Shown: positions 1 to 61,726 of the stretch, in pieces
How the letters are laid out: each line of letters opens with the position of its first letter
Numbering within the stretch: the first letter of the stretch is position 1
Assembly (NCBI GenBank): GCA_028554795.2
Contig: CM068828.1
Location: 20,515,936-20,579,935, forward strand
Direction of reading: 5' to 3'
Length of the DNA stretch: 64,000 bases
Source of the DNA: Sinohyriopsis cumingii
Lineage: Eukaryota; Mollusca; Bivalvia; Unionida; Unionidae
Position numbers and translations under genes: made by a program
The notes under the pieces: generated by a model
Told to the model about the DNA's origin: nothing
The model's input: only the letters and a program-made list of their open reading frames with translations
Databases searched by the model: none

Positions 1-3000
1 TACAACTGGATACCTTCTCTAATCCTACAACTGGACAACATCTCTAATCCTACAACTGGATGCCTTCTCTAATCCTACAACTGGATGCCTTCTCTAATCC
101 TACAACTGGACACCTTCTCTAATCCTACAACTGGATACCTTCTCTAATCCTACAACTGGACACCATCTCTAATCCTACAATTGGATGCCTTCTCCAATCC
201 TACAACTGGATGCCTTCTCTAATCCTAGAACTGGATACCTTCTCTAATCCTACAACTGGACACCATCTCTAATCCTACAACTGGACACCTTCTCTAATCC
301 TACAACTGGATGCCTTCTCTAATCCTACAACTGGATGCCTTCTCTAATCCTACAACTGGACACCATCTCTAATCCTACAACTGGATACCTTCTCTAATCC
401 TACAACTGGATACCTTCTCTAATCCTACAACTGGACACCATCTCTAATCCCACAACTGGATGCCTTCTCTAATCGTACAACTGGATGCCTTCTCTAATCC
501 TAAAACTGGATACCTTCTCTAATCCTACAACTGGACACCATCTCTAATCCTACAACTGGACACCATCTCCAATCCTACAACTGGATACCTTCTCTAATCC
601 TACAACTGGATGCCTTCTCTAATCCTACAACTGGATGCCGTCTCTCATCCTACAACTGGATGCCTTCTCTAATCCTACAACTGGATACCTTCTCTAATCC
701 TACAACTGGATGCCTTCTCTAATCCTACAACTGGATACCTTCTCTAATCCTACAACTGGACACCATCTCTAATCCTACAACTGGATGCCTTCTCTAATCC
801 TACAACTGGATGCCTTCTCTAATCCTACTACTGGACACCTTCTCCAATCCTACAACTGGATACCTTCTCTAATCCTACAACTGGACACCATCTCTAATCC
901 TACAACTGGATACCATCTCTAATCCTACAATTGGATGCCTTCTCTAATCCTACTACTGGATACCTTCTCTAATCCTACAACTGGGTACCATCTCTAATCC
1001 TACAACTGGACACCATCTCCAATCCTACAACTTGATACCTTCTCTAATTCTACAACTGGATGCCTTCTCTAATCCCACAACTGGATCTCTTCTCTAATCC
1101 TACAACTGGACACCATCTCTAATCCTACAACTGGATGCCTTCTCTAATCCTACAACTGGATGCCTTCTCTAATCCTACAACTGGACACCTTCTCTAATCC
1201 TACAACTGGATACCTTCTCTAATCCTACAACTGGACACCATCTCTAATCCTACAACTGCATGCCTTCTCTAATCCTACAACTGGATACCTTCTCTAATCC
1301 TACAACTGGATACCATCTCTAATCCTACAACTGGATACCTTCTCTAATCCTACAACTGGATACCATCTCTAATCCTACAACTGGACACCATCTCTAATCC
1401 TACAACTTGATACCTTCTCTAATCCTACAACTGGATGCCTTCTCTCATCCTACAACTGGATGCCTTCTCTAATCCTACAACTGGACACCTTCTCTAATCC
1501 TACAACTGGATACATTCTCTAATCCTACAACTGGACACCATCTCTAATCCTACAAATGCATGCCTTCTCTAATCCTACAACTCGATACCTTCTCTAATCC
1601 TACAACTGGATACCATATCTAATCCTACAACTGGATGCCTTCTCTAATCTACAACTGGATACCATCTCTAATCCTACAACTGGATACCATCTCTAATCCT
1701 ACAACTGGATACCATCTCTAATCCTACAACTGGATACCATCTCTAATCCTACAACTGGATACCTTCTCTAATCCTACAACTGGATACCATCTCTAATCCT
1801 ACAACTGGACACCATCTCTAATCCTACAACTTGATACCTTCTCTAATCCTACAACTGGATGCCTTCTCTCATCCTACAACTGGATGCCTTCTCTAATCCT
1901 ACAACTGGATACCTTCTCTAATCCTACAACTGGATACCATCTCTAATCCTACAACTGGATGCGTTCTCTAATCTACAACTGGATACCATCTCTAATCCTA
2001 CAACTGGACACCTTCTCTAATCCTACAACTGGACACCATCTCTAATCCTACAACTGGATACCATTTCTAATCCTACAACTGGATACCATCTCTAATCCTA
2101 CAACTGGATACCTTCTCTAATCCTACAACTGGACACCATCTCTAATCCTACAACTGGACACCATCTCAAATCCTACCACTGGATACCTTCTCTAATCCTA
2201 CAACTGGATACCTTCTCTAATCCTACAACTGGACACCATCTCTAATCCTACAACTGGGCACCATCACTAATCCTACAACTGGATGCCTTCTCTAATCCTA
2301 CAACTGGATACCTTCTCTAATCCTACAACTGGACACCTTCTCTAATCTAATCCTACAACTGGATGCCTTCTCTAATCCTACAACTGGATACCATCTCTAA
2401 TCCTACAACTGGATACCTTCTCTAATCCTACAACTGGACAACATCTCTAATCCTACAACTGGATGCCTTCTCTAATCCTACAACTGGACACGTTCTCTAA
2501 TCCTACAACTGGATGCCTTCTCTAATCCTACAAATGGACACCTTCTCTAATCCTACAACTGGATGCCTTCTCTAATCCTACAACTGGATACCTTCTCTAA
2601 TCCTACAACTGGACACCTTCTCTAATCCTACAACTGGATACCTTCTCTAATCCTACAACTGGATGCCTTCTCTAATCCTACAACTGGATACCTTCTCTAA
2701 TCCTACAACTGGATACCTTATCTAATCCTACAACTGGATGCCTTCTCTAATCCTACAACTGGATACCTTCTCTAATCCTACAACTGGACACCATCTCTAA
2801 TCCTACAACTGGACACCTTCTCTAATCCTACAACTGGATGCCTTCTCTAATGCTACAACTGGATACCTTCTCTAATCCTACAACTGGATGCCTTCTCTAA
2901 TCCTACAACTGGATGCCTTCTCTAATCCTACAACTGGATGCTTTCTCTAATCCTACAACTGGATGCTTTCTCTAATCCTACAACTGGATGCCTTCTCTAA

Positions 3001-6000
3001 TGTTACAATTGGACACCATCTCTAATCCTAGAACTGGACACTTTCTCTAATCCTACAACTGGATACCTTCTCTAATCCTACAACTGGATACCATCTCTAA
3101 TCCTACAACTGGACACCATCTCTAATCCTATAACTGGATGCCTTCTCTAATCCTACAACTGGATACCTTCTCTAATCCTACAACTGGACACCATCTCTAA
3201 TCCTACAACTGGACACCTTCTCTAATCCTACAACTGGATACCTTCTCTAATCCTAGAACTGGACACCATCTCTAATCCTACAGCTGGATGCCTTCTCTAA
3301 TCCTACAACTGGATGCCTGCTCTAATCCTACAACTGGATACCTTCTCTAATCCTACAACTGAACACCATCTCTAATCCTACAACTGGATGCCTTCTCTAA
3401 TCCTACAACTGGATGCCTTCTCTAATCCTGCAACTGGATACCTTCTCTAATCCTACAACTGGATGCCTTCTCTATTCCTACAACTGGATGCCTTCTCTAA
3501 TCCTACAACTGGACACGTTCTCTAATCCTACAACTGGATACCTTCTCTAATCCTACAACTGAACACCATCTCTAATCCTACAACTGGATGCCTTCTCTAA
3601 TCCTACAACTGGATGCCTTCTCTAATCCTACAACTGGATACCTTCTCTAATCCTACAACTGGATGCCTTCTCTAATCCTACAACTGGATACCTTCTCTAA
3701 TCCTACAACTGGACACCATCTCTAATCCTACAACTGGATGCCTTCTCTAATCCTACAACTGGACACGTTCTCTAATCCTACAACTGGATGCCTTCTCTAA
3801 TCCTACAACTGGATACCTTCTCTAATCCTACAACTGGACACCTTCTCTAATCCTACAACTGGATACCTTCTCTAATCCTACAACTGGATGCCTTCTCTAA
3901 TCCTACAACTGGATACCTTCTCTAATCCTACAACTGGTTACCTTATCTAATCCTACAACTGGATGCCTTCTCTAATCCTAGAACTGGATACCTTCTCTAA
4001 TCCTACAACTGGACATCATCTCTAATCCTACAACTGGACACCTTCTCTAATCCTACAACTGGATGCCTTCTCTAATGCTACAACTGGATACCTTCTCTAA
4101 TCCTACAACTGGATGCCTTCTCTAATCCTACAACTGTATGCCTTCTCTAATCCTACAACTCGATGCCTTCTCTAATCCTACAACTGGATGCCTTCTCTAA
4201 TCTTACAATTGGACACCATCTCTAATCCTACAACTGGACACCTTCTCTAATCCTACAACTGGATACCTTCTCTAATCCTACAACTGGACACCATCTCTAA
4301 TCCTACAACTGGATACCATCTCTAATCCTACAACTGGACACCATCTCTAATCCTATAACTGGATGCCTTCTCTAATCCTACAACTGGATACCTTCTCTAA
4401 TCCTACAACTGGACACCATCTCTAATCCTACAACTGGACACCTTCTCTAATCCTACAACTGGATGCCTTCTCTAATCCTACAACTGGATACCTTCTCTAA
4501 TCCTACAACTGGACACCATCTCTAATCCTACAGCTGGATGCCTTCTCTAATCCTACAACTGGATGCCTGCTCTAATCCTACAACTGGATACCTTCTCTTA
4601 TCCTACAACTGAACACCATCTGTAATCCTACAACTGGATGCCTTCTCTAATCCTACAACTGGATGCCTTCTCTAATCCTACGACTGGATACCTTCTCTAA
4701 TCCTACAACTGGATGCCTTCTCTATTCCTACAACTGGATGCCTGCTCTAATCCTACAACTGGACACATTCTCTAATCCTACAACTGGACACGTTCTCTAA
4801 TCCTACAACTGGACACCTTCTCTAATCCTACGACTGGATGCCTTCTCTAATCCTACAACTGGATACCTTCTCTAATCCTACAACTGGACACGTTCTCTAA
4901 TCCTACAACTGGATGCCTTCTCTAATCCTACAAATGGACACCTTCTCTAATCCTACAACTGGATGCCTTCTCTAATCCTACAACTGGATACCTTCTCTAA
5001 TCCTACAACTGGACACCTTCTCTAATCCTACAACTGGATACCTTCTCTAATCCTACAACTGGATGCCTTCTCTAATCCTACAACTGGATACCTTCTCTAA
5101 TCCTACAACTGGATACCTTATCTAATCCTACAACTGGATGCCTTCTCTAATCCTACAACTGGATACCTTCTCTAATCCTACAACTGGATACCTTCTCTAA
5201 TCCTACAACTGGACACCTTCTCTAATCCTACAACTGGATACCTTCTCTAATCCTACAACTGGATGCCTTCTCTAATCCTACAACTGGATGCCTTCTCTAA
5301 TCCTACAACTGGATGCCTTCTCTAATCCTACAACTGGATACCTTCTCTAATCCTACAACTGGATGCCTTCTCTAATCCTACAACTGGATGCCTTCTCTAA
5401 TCCTACAACTGGATACCTTCTCTAATCCTACAACTGGACACCTTCTCTAATCCTACAACTGGATACCTTCTCTAATCCTACAACTGGATGCCTTCTCTAA
5501 TCCTACAACTGGATACCTTCTCTAATCCTACAACTGGATACCTTCTCTAATCCTACAACTGGATGCCTTCTCTAATCCTACAACTGGATACCTTCTCTAA
5601 TCCTACAACTGGACACCATCTCTAATCCTACAACTGGACACCTTCTCTAATCCTACAACTGGATGCCTTCTCTAATCCTACAACTGGATACCTTCTCTAA
5701 TCCTACAACTGGATGCCTTCTCTAATCCTACAACTGGATGCCTTCTCTAATCCTACAACTGGACACCATCTCTAATCCTACAACGGGACACCTTCTCTAA
5801 TCCTACAACTGGATGCCTTCTCTAATCCTACAACTGGATACCTTCTCTAATCCTACAACTGGATACCTTCTCTAATCCTACAACTGGACACCATCTCTAA
5901 TCCTACAACTGGACACCTTCTCTAATCCTACAACTGGATGCCTTCTCTAATCCCACAACTGGATACCTTCTCTAATCCTACAACTGGATACCTTCTCTAA

Positions 6001-8036
6001 TCCTACAACTGGATGCCTTCTCTAATCCTACAACTGGATACCTTCTCTAATCCTACAACTGGATACCTTCTCTAATCCTACAACTGGATGCCTTCTCTAA
6101 TCCTACAACTGGATACCTTCTCTAATCCTACAACTGGACACCATCTCTAATCCTACAACTGGACACCTTCTCTAATCCTACAACTGGATACCTTCTCTAA
6201 TCCTACAACTGGATGCCTTCTCTAATCCTACAACTGGATACCTTCTCTAATCCTACAACTGGACACCATCTCTAATCCTACAACTGGACACCTTCTCTAA
6301 TCCTACAACTGGAGACCTTCTCTAATCTTACAACTGGACACCTTCTCTAATAATACAACTGGACACCTTCTCTAATCTTACAACTGGACACCTTCTCTAA
6401 TCCTACAACTGGACACCTTCTCTAATCCTACAACTGGATACCTTCTCTAATCCTACAACTGGACACCTTCTCTAATCCTACAATTGGACCTTCCTCTAAT
6501 CCTACAATTGGACACCTCTAATCCTACAACTGGACACCTTCTCTAATCTTACAACTGTACACCTTCTCTAATCCTACAACTGGACACCATCTCTAATCCT
6601 ACAGCTGGATACCTTCTCTAATCTTACAACTGGACACCATCTCTAATCCTACAACTGGACACCTTCTCTAATCTTACAACTGGATACCTTCTCTAATCCT
6701 ACAACTGGACACCATCTCTAATCCTACAACTGGACACCTTCTCTAATCCTACAACTGGACACCTTCTCTAATCTTACAACTGGACACCTTCTCTAATAAT
6801 ACAACTGGACACCTTCTCTAATCTTACAACTGGACACCTTCTCTAATCCTACAACTGGACACCTTCTCTAATCCTACAACTGGATACCTTCTCTAATCCT
6901 ACAACTGGACACCTTCTCTAATCCTACAATTGGACCTTCCTCTAATCCTACAATTGGACACCTCTAATCCTACAACTGGACACCTTCTCTAATCTTACAA
7001 CTGGACACCTTCTCTAATCCTACAACTGGACACCATCTCTAATCCTACAGCTGGATACCTTCTCTAATCTTACAACTGGACACCTTCTCTAATCCTACAA
7101 CTGGACACCTTCTCTAATCTTACAACTGGATACCTTCTCTAGTCCTACAACTGGATGCCTTTTCTAATCCTACAACTGGATACCTTCTCTAATCCTACAA
7201 CTGGACACCATCTCTAATCCTACAACTGGACACCTTCTCTAATCCTACAACTGGATGTCTTCTCTAATCCTACAACTGGATACCTTCTCTAATCGTACAA
7301 CTGAATACCTTCTCTAATCCTACAACTGGATGCCTTCTCTAATCCTACAACTGGATACCTTCTCTAATCCTACAACTGGACACCATCTCTAATCCTACAA
7401 CTGGACACATTCTCTAATCCTACAACTGGATGCCTTCTCTAATCCTACAACTGGATACCTTCTCTAATCCTACAACTGGATACCTTCTCTAATCCTACAA
7501 CTGGATGCCTTCTCTTATCCTACAACTGGATACCTTCTCTAATCCTACAACTGGACAGCGTCTCTAATCCTACAACTGGACACCTTCTCTAATCCTACAA
7601 CTGGACACCTTCTCTAATCTTACAACTGGACACCTTCTCTAATCCTACAACTGGACACCATCTCTAATCCTACAACTGGACACCTTCTCTAATCCTACAA
7701 CAGGATACCTTCTCTAATCCTACAACTGGACATCATCTCTAATCCTACAACTGGATACCTTCTCTAATCCTACAACTGGACACCTGCTCTAATCCTACAA
7801 TTGGACACCTTCTCTAATCCTACAATTGGACACCTCTAATCCTACAACTGGACACCTTCTCTAATCTTACAACTGGACACCTTCTCTAATCCTACAACTG
7901 GACACCATCTCTAATCCTACAACTGGATACCTTCTCTAATCCTACAACTGGACACCTTCTCTAATCTTACAACTGGACACCTTCTCTAATCCTACAACTG
8001 GATGCCTTCCTGTAAACCTACTACTAGGCACCTTTT
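1..8036. repeat. 25-bp satellite array, about 320 copies
   Basis: The unit reads TACAACTGGA then [TC][AG]CC[TA]TCTCTAATCC. The array enters at base 1, so its left end is outside the window, and it decays at about 8036 in CTACTACTAGGCACC. Three main variants differ at units' positions 11-15 (GATACC, GATGCC, GACACC) and T or A before TCTCT. Copies share private variants at distances near 1.2 kb and exactly 2.4 kb, showing higher-order duplication. Because 25 is not a multiple of 3, no useful long frame is carried. Confidence 0.98.
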
Positions 8037-8214
8037 CTAATTCACAAATTTATTTACCACTGCAGAAGGTTATTTTTCCCCCAAAGTGCTAAAAAGTATA
8101 TCCACAAAAAATGAATTTGCAGAACTTTTTCACTCAAAGCTGGCAAAAAGGTGATATCAACAATTTATGAAGGAAGGGAAATTTAAATGCCGTTACTGAG
8201 TCATTGTAACATTA

Positions 8215-8515
8215 TGTTATATGATAATGTCCACAGTATCATGGACACATTATGTTATATGACAATGTTCATGGCATCACGGACACATTATGTTAAATGA
8301 CAATGTCCGTGGCATCATGGACACATTATGTTAAATGACAATGTCCGTCGCATCATAGACACATTATGTTAAATGACAATGTCCATGGCATCATGGACAC
8401 ATTATGTTAAATGACAATGTCCATGGCATCATAGACACATTATGTTAAATGACAATGTCCATGGCATCATGGACACATTGTGTTATATGACAATGTTCAT
8501 GGCATCATTGAAATA
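8215..8515. repeat. 38-bp minisatellite, about 8 copies
   Basis: Unit contains GGCATCATGGACACATTATG followed by TTAAATGACAATGTCCAT, with a 38-bp period. Its internal ATGTCC and GGACAT allow short hairpins. Confidence 0.9.
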
Positions 8516-9240
8516 TTGAAAGTGGGGAACATATATTTTGTCTAAAATATTGAATTAACTGTATTCTGCTAACTGTCTCTATGATTCAGGTCTGTGAATG
8601 AAAAGTCTCAGCTACAAAACAAACATAGCTATAAAGTTCTCCCTTCTTTTCATGTTTCCACAATGTTTCTTCAGGTTTAACTATTTGCTGTATTTGTTTA
8701 TTTGAAATGCAGTTTGAAACCTTCGTTGCTGCAACTTTGTGCCTGTTGAGATGAACCGTCTGTATCAACTAAAACCAAACCCAACAACCTTCCCTTTTTT
8801 CTTTACACATGTTTTTTTCTGTAAATACTTTCTTTAATTTTATCTGCTTAATATTTGTGTCACATTTCTCCCAGTATCCTGTTTATCTGAAACTTTGATG
8901 TGGCTGTCACTAAAAATAAGATCAAGCCAAACACAAACCCTTGTTTCCAAATTTTTTAATAAATTCTCCAAGAATTTCTGTCCCAACAAGTCTTCCATAA
9001 TTTTATACATGTTCCTTGTTTTTTTTCTCCTCATAAATGAGACATCAAATGACAATGCCACTGCATCATGAGAATGCCATTAAGGACCCATGAGAATGCT
9101 ATTGCATCATGAGAATGCCATTAAGGACTTTTAAGTTAGATTTTTCTTACTACCCCTATTCAATGAGTTTATCTGTTTAAATGAAATGGAATTTATTTTG
9201 TAAATTATACTGTACATCTCTTACCTGATCACATTAAAAT
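8516..9240. other. No recognised gene
   Basis: AT-rich single-copy-looking DNA with a small direct repeat (GCATCATGAGAATGCCATTA) at about 9062-9128. A 73-codon minus-strand frame here resembles a SEA strand by pattern but lacks a phase-compatible splice acceptor. Confidence 0.5.
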
Positions 9241-9249
9241 TAGGAAATT

Positions 9250-11050
9250 ACATGAGGGCATATACTGAATCCAGCAGCTTTGCCTCTCATGATGAATCAA
9301 TCAAGGACAGAGAGAGGATGGTTATTTGTTGATGGCAACCAAATGTGAGAAACAAAACCAGGTTGCATCATTAGTAAGACTGAGCCATTGAAAATGGAAC
9401 TGCATCAAGTTTGGATCTCTGGACAATGCATGAGGTTCACCCACCCTGAAAGCTGAAGCTAGCACTATCAGAAGCAAATATGATGACTGCTTTAGTAAGC
9501 TGACAGACAATGGCTTAATCTTAAACAGGTTGAACAATGTCAAGACAAAGGGGAGGTTCCATCTTGGGACCAAGGTGAGCAAGCTTGGCCTGGATATGTC
9601 AAAACTGGACAACAAGTCAGTAAGATTCTTGCTTTATGTCAATATCATCTCTTCCAAAATGTCTGAATGTGTCTGAGGTCATGGAATGGTATCCCTTGAT
9701 TCTGATAGGGTCAGCTTTTTATCATAAAAAAGGAATGAAAGACATTATCCAGTTGGGGAATGGAGGCTGAGAGTCGCATGATGTCATTAACATGTTGCAA
9801 GTTGTTAAGACTTGACACATGCCCTTGTTTGCCTTCAAAATGGACGGCAATCTAGCTTTTGCCATCCTCTACACAACTGATGTGCCAGGCACTTTTTTGC
9901 ACAAGACATCCCTAACAAGAGCTAGGTGCAAAGGAGGAGTTTCTCTGGACATGGATAGATTTCTGGCAACATTGTCCATTTGAACAAAGTATAAGTCACT
10001 ACAGTTTCCCTGGGTATATCTCTAGCCAAATCATGCAGGTCAATTACCCAGGATTAGTTTCATTGGACAATCAGAACTATTTTGCATGCTGTGTCCCTCC
10101 TTTTCTGGATTAATTTTGGTATTAGAACCACTAAAGGTAAGGTGTATGCCAGAGTTTTCTTCCAGCTGATTGAAATGTTGTCGACCGCCAATACCTCTGG
10201 ATCCAGGAATGGAGAGACGAAGGTGAGCAGGTTTTATTCCACCTCACTGCAAATAGGTCTAGCATTGATCAGAACCATAAGGTGCAGACTGGATGGAAAA
10301 CAGATGGGAGACCACCCCACATGAAGCAGTTGGTGTATCTTTGATAAGTCCAGAACAGTCAGCCTGACCAGGATGTGTCAGATGTGCATGTTTATTTAAT
10401 ACTGGGCACACCAATGAAGGAAATCCCATAATGCAAAGGTCCAGCAAACTTATTTCCCCCCTACACCCCCCCAATTTGATGAGGTAATTCATTACCAGTG
10501 AACTGTCCAACATTATCAGAACAATTTTCCTACTGAGGTGAGGGGAGGCATTGAGAATGCCTTCATTTCCAGGAGACTGATTTGAAGAGCTTTCTCTTGC
10601 AGTGTCCACTTACTAATGACCATCACAAAGTCCAGTAGCAAGAGTACCCAATAACCCACCAAATTGGCCAGAATGTAAGTTCTGGTTTTGGGGCTTTTAG
10701 AGGTATTCCACCTATAACTTGCCTGGCCACAAAAGGTTGCTATTGTTGTTGAGCTTTACCTGTGATATTTCTGTCAGCAATTATCCATTCTCTGGCATGC
10801 TCCTTGATGGGTTGAACTGAGATAGGGCTTGCAGGGAGAGACAAAAGGGTGACTCTTGTACCACCTACTTTCTGACCTCCTAAATTCAACCCCCAAACAG
10901 AAGAGGAAATTGAAGGGGAACAAGCACAGAGTCACCACATGTTAGAGTTTTAGAAAAGACTGCAGAAGTGTGTCTCTTTTTACCAAGTCGAGGTTAACAG
11001 ATGTTGTGTGTAGCCAAGGCAACAGGGACTAACGATGCTGAGGCAGTGTC
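9250..11050 (-). mobile_element. Degenerate DIRS-type tyrosine-recombinase retrotransposon
   Basis: The minus strand carries, in element order, an RNase H remnant (about 10609-10259: LIMLDSSLVMNYLIKLGGC, then HPGQADC), a following conserved region (about 10260-10000: DLFAVRWN, then SAGRKLWHTPYL), and a tyrosine recombinase (about 9615-9322: LVPRWNLPFVL, then VLASAFRVGEPHALS). The R of RVGE is the first catalytic Arg of the recombinase tetrad. DIRS and Ngaro elements have this RT-RNase H-YR order. Stops and frameshifts separate the pieces, so it is a relic. The RT part upstream (10.6-11.05 kb) is too decayed to read with confidence. Confidence 0.7.
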
Positions 11051-11549
11051 CATTCCAGCATTCTAGGCTGGGAGAAAGATCACTAGAGATACCAGGTCAA
11101 GTGAGGAGGAACTCAACCTGATGTTCCTAATCACTTTAGACATGGCAACAGTTGTCTGCAGCAGACATGTAGACAGCAGTAATATGCTTGTCAAGCAATA
11201 GGTACATGGTAAATCTAAACATCAGCACATGATTAGTACCAGTGTTGTAAGAAAGTTGCAGTCAAGTCACTCACTGAAATGAAAGCCCACAAAGTACTGG
11301 GGTCATGAATTTTATGACAGATGTATCCAGTAATTTCTGCAATCTTTGATGTTTGCTAAAAATAATTTGAAGTGTGGCTGGTTGATCATCATCATCCATG
11401 GCCACCTAGGTCTGGTGGAGGAGGGCATTCCAACTGAGGCAAATTTTTGTATATCTCTTTTATCACTGCCTTAACACTAACAGTGGAGTTGGAATGTTCA
11501 GTCAATTCCTTGTTGACTGGAAGATTGCCCTCCTCCTATACACTCTGCA

Positions 11550-11875
11550 TCCAGGGATATTGCATTCCATATGGCAATGACAATGCCAGGGATACAGCAT
11601 TCCATATGGCAATGACAATGCCAGGGAAACAGCATTCCATAAGGCAATGACAATGCTAGAGATACGGCATTCCATATGGCATAGCCAATGCCAGAGATAT
11701 GGCATTCCATAATGCAATGACATGCCAGGGATATGGCATTCCCAATGGCAATGACAATGCCAGGGATATGGCATTCCATAAGGCAATGACAATGCCAGGG
11801 ATACGGCATTCCATAATGCAATAACAATGCCAGGGATATAGCATTCCATATGGCAATGACAATGCCAGATCATCA
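11550..11875. repeat. 35-bp minisatellite, about 9 copies
   Basis: Unit GCATTCCATATGGCAATGAC followed by AATGCCAGGGATACG. Open frames on the minus strand through this array arise from the repeat itself. Confidence 0.95.
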
Positions 11876-12139
11876 CCTCATCACCATGCATAAAAATGTT
11901 TCAGCTGGCTGGATCTGCTAGTGGGGTCAACTGAGTCATGGCCAGCAAGGAGTCTGGTCCCACTAAGGAATGTCTGTCTGGTGCATTTGATTGGTCAGAT
12001 GGCTAGAGGGATGGATTCTAATGTGGTGTTGTTTTGATTGTCATGAATTTGGTTGGTTTTTCAGGTTAGCTAGCTGACCTGTCATGTCAGTCTGATGTGC
12101 TATGATTCTATGGTCATAAACTAAGTAACAGAAAGAAGC

Positions 12140-12700
12140 AAAACTACAAGTCTTGTCAAACTTAACAAATAATTTAATTATCAATGTTATAAATGAAAAT
12201 GTGAGAGGAACTTAAAGTATTATTAGGTGAATCAAAAATAACCCTGACAAAGTTCTATTAAAGTCCAAAAGAATGAAAAGTTCCAAATAAATTTCAAAAC
12301 CAAAAATGTATTGGTCTGCCAAGAATTGTGACATCCAAATGGCATTGTCCAGAACTCCTTTTAATAATTCACAATAATTTCAGAATAATATTATAAAAAT
12401 ATTAATTTTGTAGTAAAAAAACCAACCACTTTCTATTTCCACTTAACAGTCTAAACATATTTTTCCTCTCAAATAATATTTAAGTACTACATAAAACACA
12501 TCTACAAGCTTGATATCACAACAGGAACACAAGAAATTCTATTATTAGTAACTGTCAAGAGGTACATAAACATTTATTTTATAGATCCTATGTGACTTTT
12601 GTTCTTTAATAGCCCTGAAACAGACCCTAGTAACATAGGTTAAATCTAAAGATAATCAGTACAATTTACAGCCATGAAAAAAATTAGATAAAATCATGAT
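12140..12700 (-). repeat. Dispersed repeat family DR-A, copy 1
   Basis: Reverse-complement match to 24.9-25.6 kb. Shared blocks include GGCATTGTCCAGAACTCCTTT (against the complement of AAAGGAACTCTGGACAACACC) and ATTTACAGCCATGA at the far end. It is non-coding and of unknown class. Confidence 0.6.
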
Positions 12701-14190
12701 ATACATAGATATACATGATATAGATATACAGACATAGGATGGAATTACTGTAACAACTATAAAGATTTTTCCAGTCCAAAATGTCAGATTCATGACCAGC
12801 AAAATTATACATTGATTGCTCCAATGCTAGACTGGTTGGTCAGCATTCAGAACAGCACACAGCAACTGATATATAACTTGCAGTCCAGTCAGGCCTGGAA
12901 AATCAGAAGCTAATCCAGCACACTGTACTTTGTTCACACACTGTACTTTAATGTTTGCACACCAAACTTTCATGTTCCTAAGTCCAACTATGTGTGGGAA
13001 ATGAGACTTGTGCCCAGTGGGCTACTAAGTTTGGTTAAAAATGGTCCAAGTTTTATCCTTCTCCCTTGTCCTCATTCTAGATGACAGAGCTTGCTGTAGC
13101 ATGCATATCATATACAAATCCAATATCACCTGAGTGGAATTACTTGGTGTAGCTTAAACATGGTTCTAAAGTCGGATGAATGGTTCATAATTCATGTTCA
13201 GAAGATTTAGAGCATGACTTTTCTTTGTAGTCCTTCAATTCTGTTTTGAAGAATCTAGACCAAATGTTTTCTACACATACTGCACACACACACAGGGTGT
13301 CAAGAAGAACAATTTGTATGGGCCAGGCACATTTTGAAGGTTTTCTCCAGAACTTTAAAATGCCTGCATTTATTGCACTTGGTTGACATTGTTATAATGA
13401 AGGTGAGAAGATAAAACAAACAAGTGCAAACAGATATATAAATTGTTCAAATAGGCAAATTCACACTTAATTGAGATGACTCAGAAAGTGTGCAATAAAC
13501 TTAAATGAAATATAACCCAGTTGCTACCAATCAATGTCACATGGATAATCATAATTAGTAAATAAATGCATACATATGAATAAATGGGAAAAATGCAAAT
13601 ATTATATACAACTGGTATCTCAAATGTTTGACTTACCACTGAAAATAAGTGACACATGGAAAAAAAACACAACATAAATTGAAAAGAATTCTTCAGAGGC
13701 ACTGTTCACAGTTGCAAGTGAAAGTTTGAACTGTTAAACATAAAAACTGACCTGCTACAAGGAACAAGGGGAGTTAATCTATGAGAATTACATCTCTTAT
13801 GCCTATATACAATGACAAAATGTTTATTAGTCTTTCAGGGAGGGCAGGATTTGGAGGTAGTAGGTAGCAAAGAGTAATTTCTTAATGATAATTGTGATCA
13901 GGTAATGTACTATTTGATGGAGAAATATCAAGCAGTTCAAAAGATGTCCCACAAGTTGCATTAATCGTTGGATGACATTTGTAAATTTATTTCTGTTTTT
14001 ATCAGTACCCTTGATGTGAACTACATCTGCAAATTGATTTTGATGATGCATGTAAAGAAGTTTAATTGTATTATATGACATTTTACTTTGCAAAAAAGAA
14101 GCAACAGAATATGAACAATGTTCACTTGTTCTGGAATACTGGCAGTTAATCTAACACCATCATATCAGATCATCTATTTCATTCAACAAT
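12701..14190. other. Intronic or 3' flanking DNA, no recognised gene
   Basis: Searched on the minus strand for exon b and c of SEA5 without success. An open frame at 14093-13827 has a fair acceptor (AATCAATTTGCAG) but a stop in the required phase. Confidence 0.4.
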
Positions 14191-14193
14191 CCA

Positions 14194-14197
<4 letters not shown>

Positions 14198-14284
<87 letters not shown>
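14198..14284. repeat. (TA)n microsatellite
   Basis: Pure TA tract of about 85 bp, self-complementary and prone to cruciform formation. Confidence 0.98.
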
Positions 14285-14285
<1 letters not shown>

Positions 14286-14533
14286 TGAATTAAGACAAAA
14301 AATGCATCTTCAAATTACTTTCCATGGAAAACTGTCAGTCCAAATTTTTAAGTGTTTTGATGGTATTTATCAAATTATAAGGATTATAGTTAAGGTCAAG
14401 TCTCCACAGGAATTAAATTTCAAAACCTGTTTATTTAAGATACAAAGGTATCTGTCCCAGTTTTGATCCTCAAAACCATGATAAAATAACAATTTAATGC
14501 TCTATTCTGATTCATAATTTGGTAAATACTTAC

Positions 14534-61726
<47,193 letters not shown>

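Noticed and set aside
1..8036. CRISPR-like array of short repeats
   Set aside because: The 25-bp units are contiguous with no unique spacers, and the context is eukaryotic.
8840..9061. SEA5 exon c (frame reading ALSFDVSFMRRKKTRN)
   Set aside because: The strand pattern fits SEA, but the only nearby acceptor (ATGATGCAG) gives phase 1 instead of phase 2, and the frame has no donor in the right place. It may be chance or an old fragment.
13827..14093. Possible SEA5 exon b or c
   Set aside because: The acceptor ATCAATTTGCAG is followed by ATGTAG, a stop in the required phase, and the peptide lacks the expected Cys motif.
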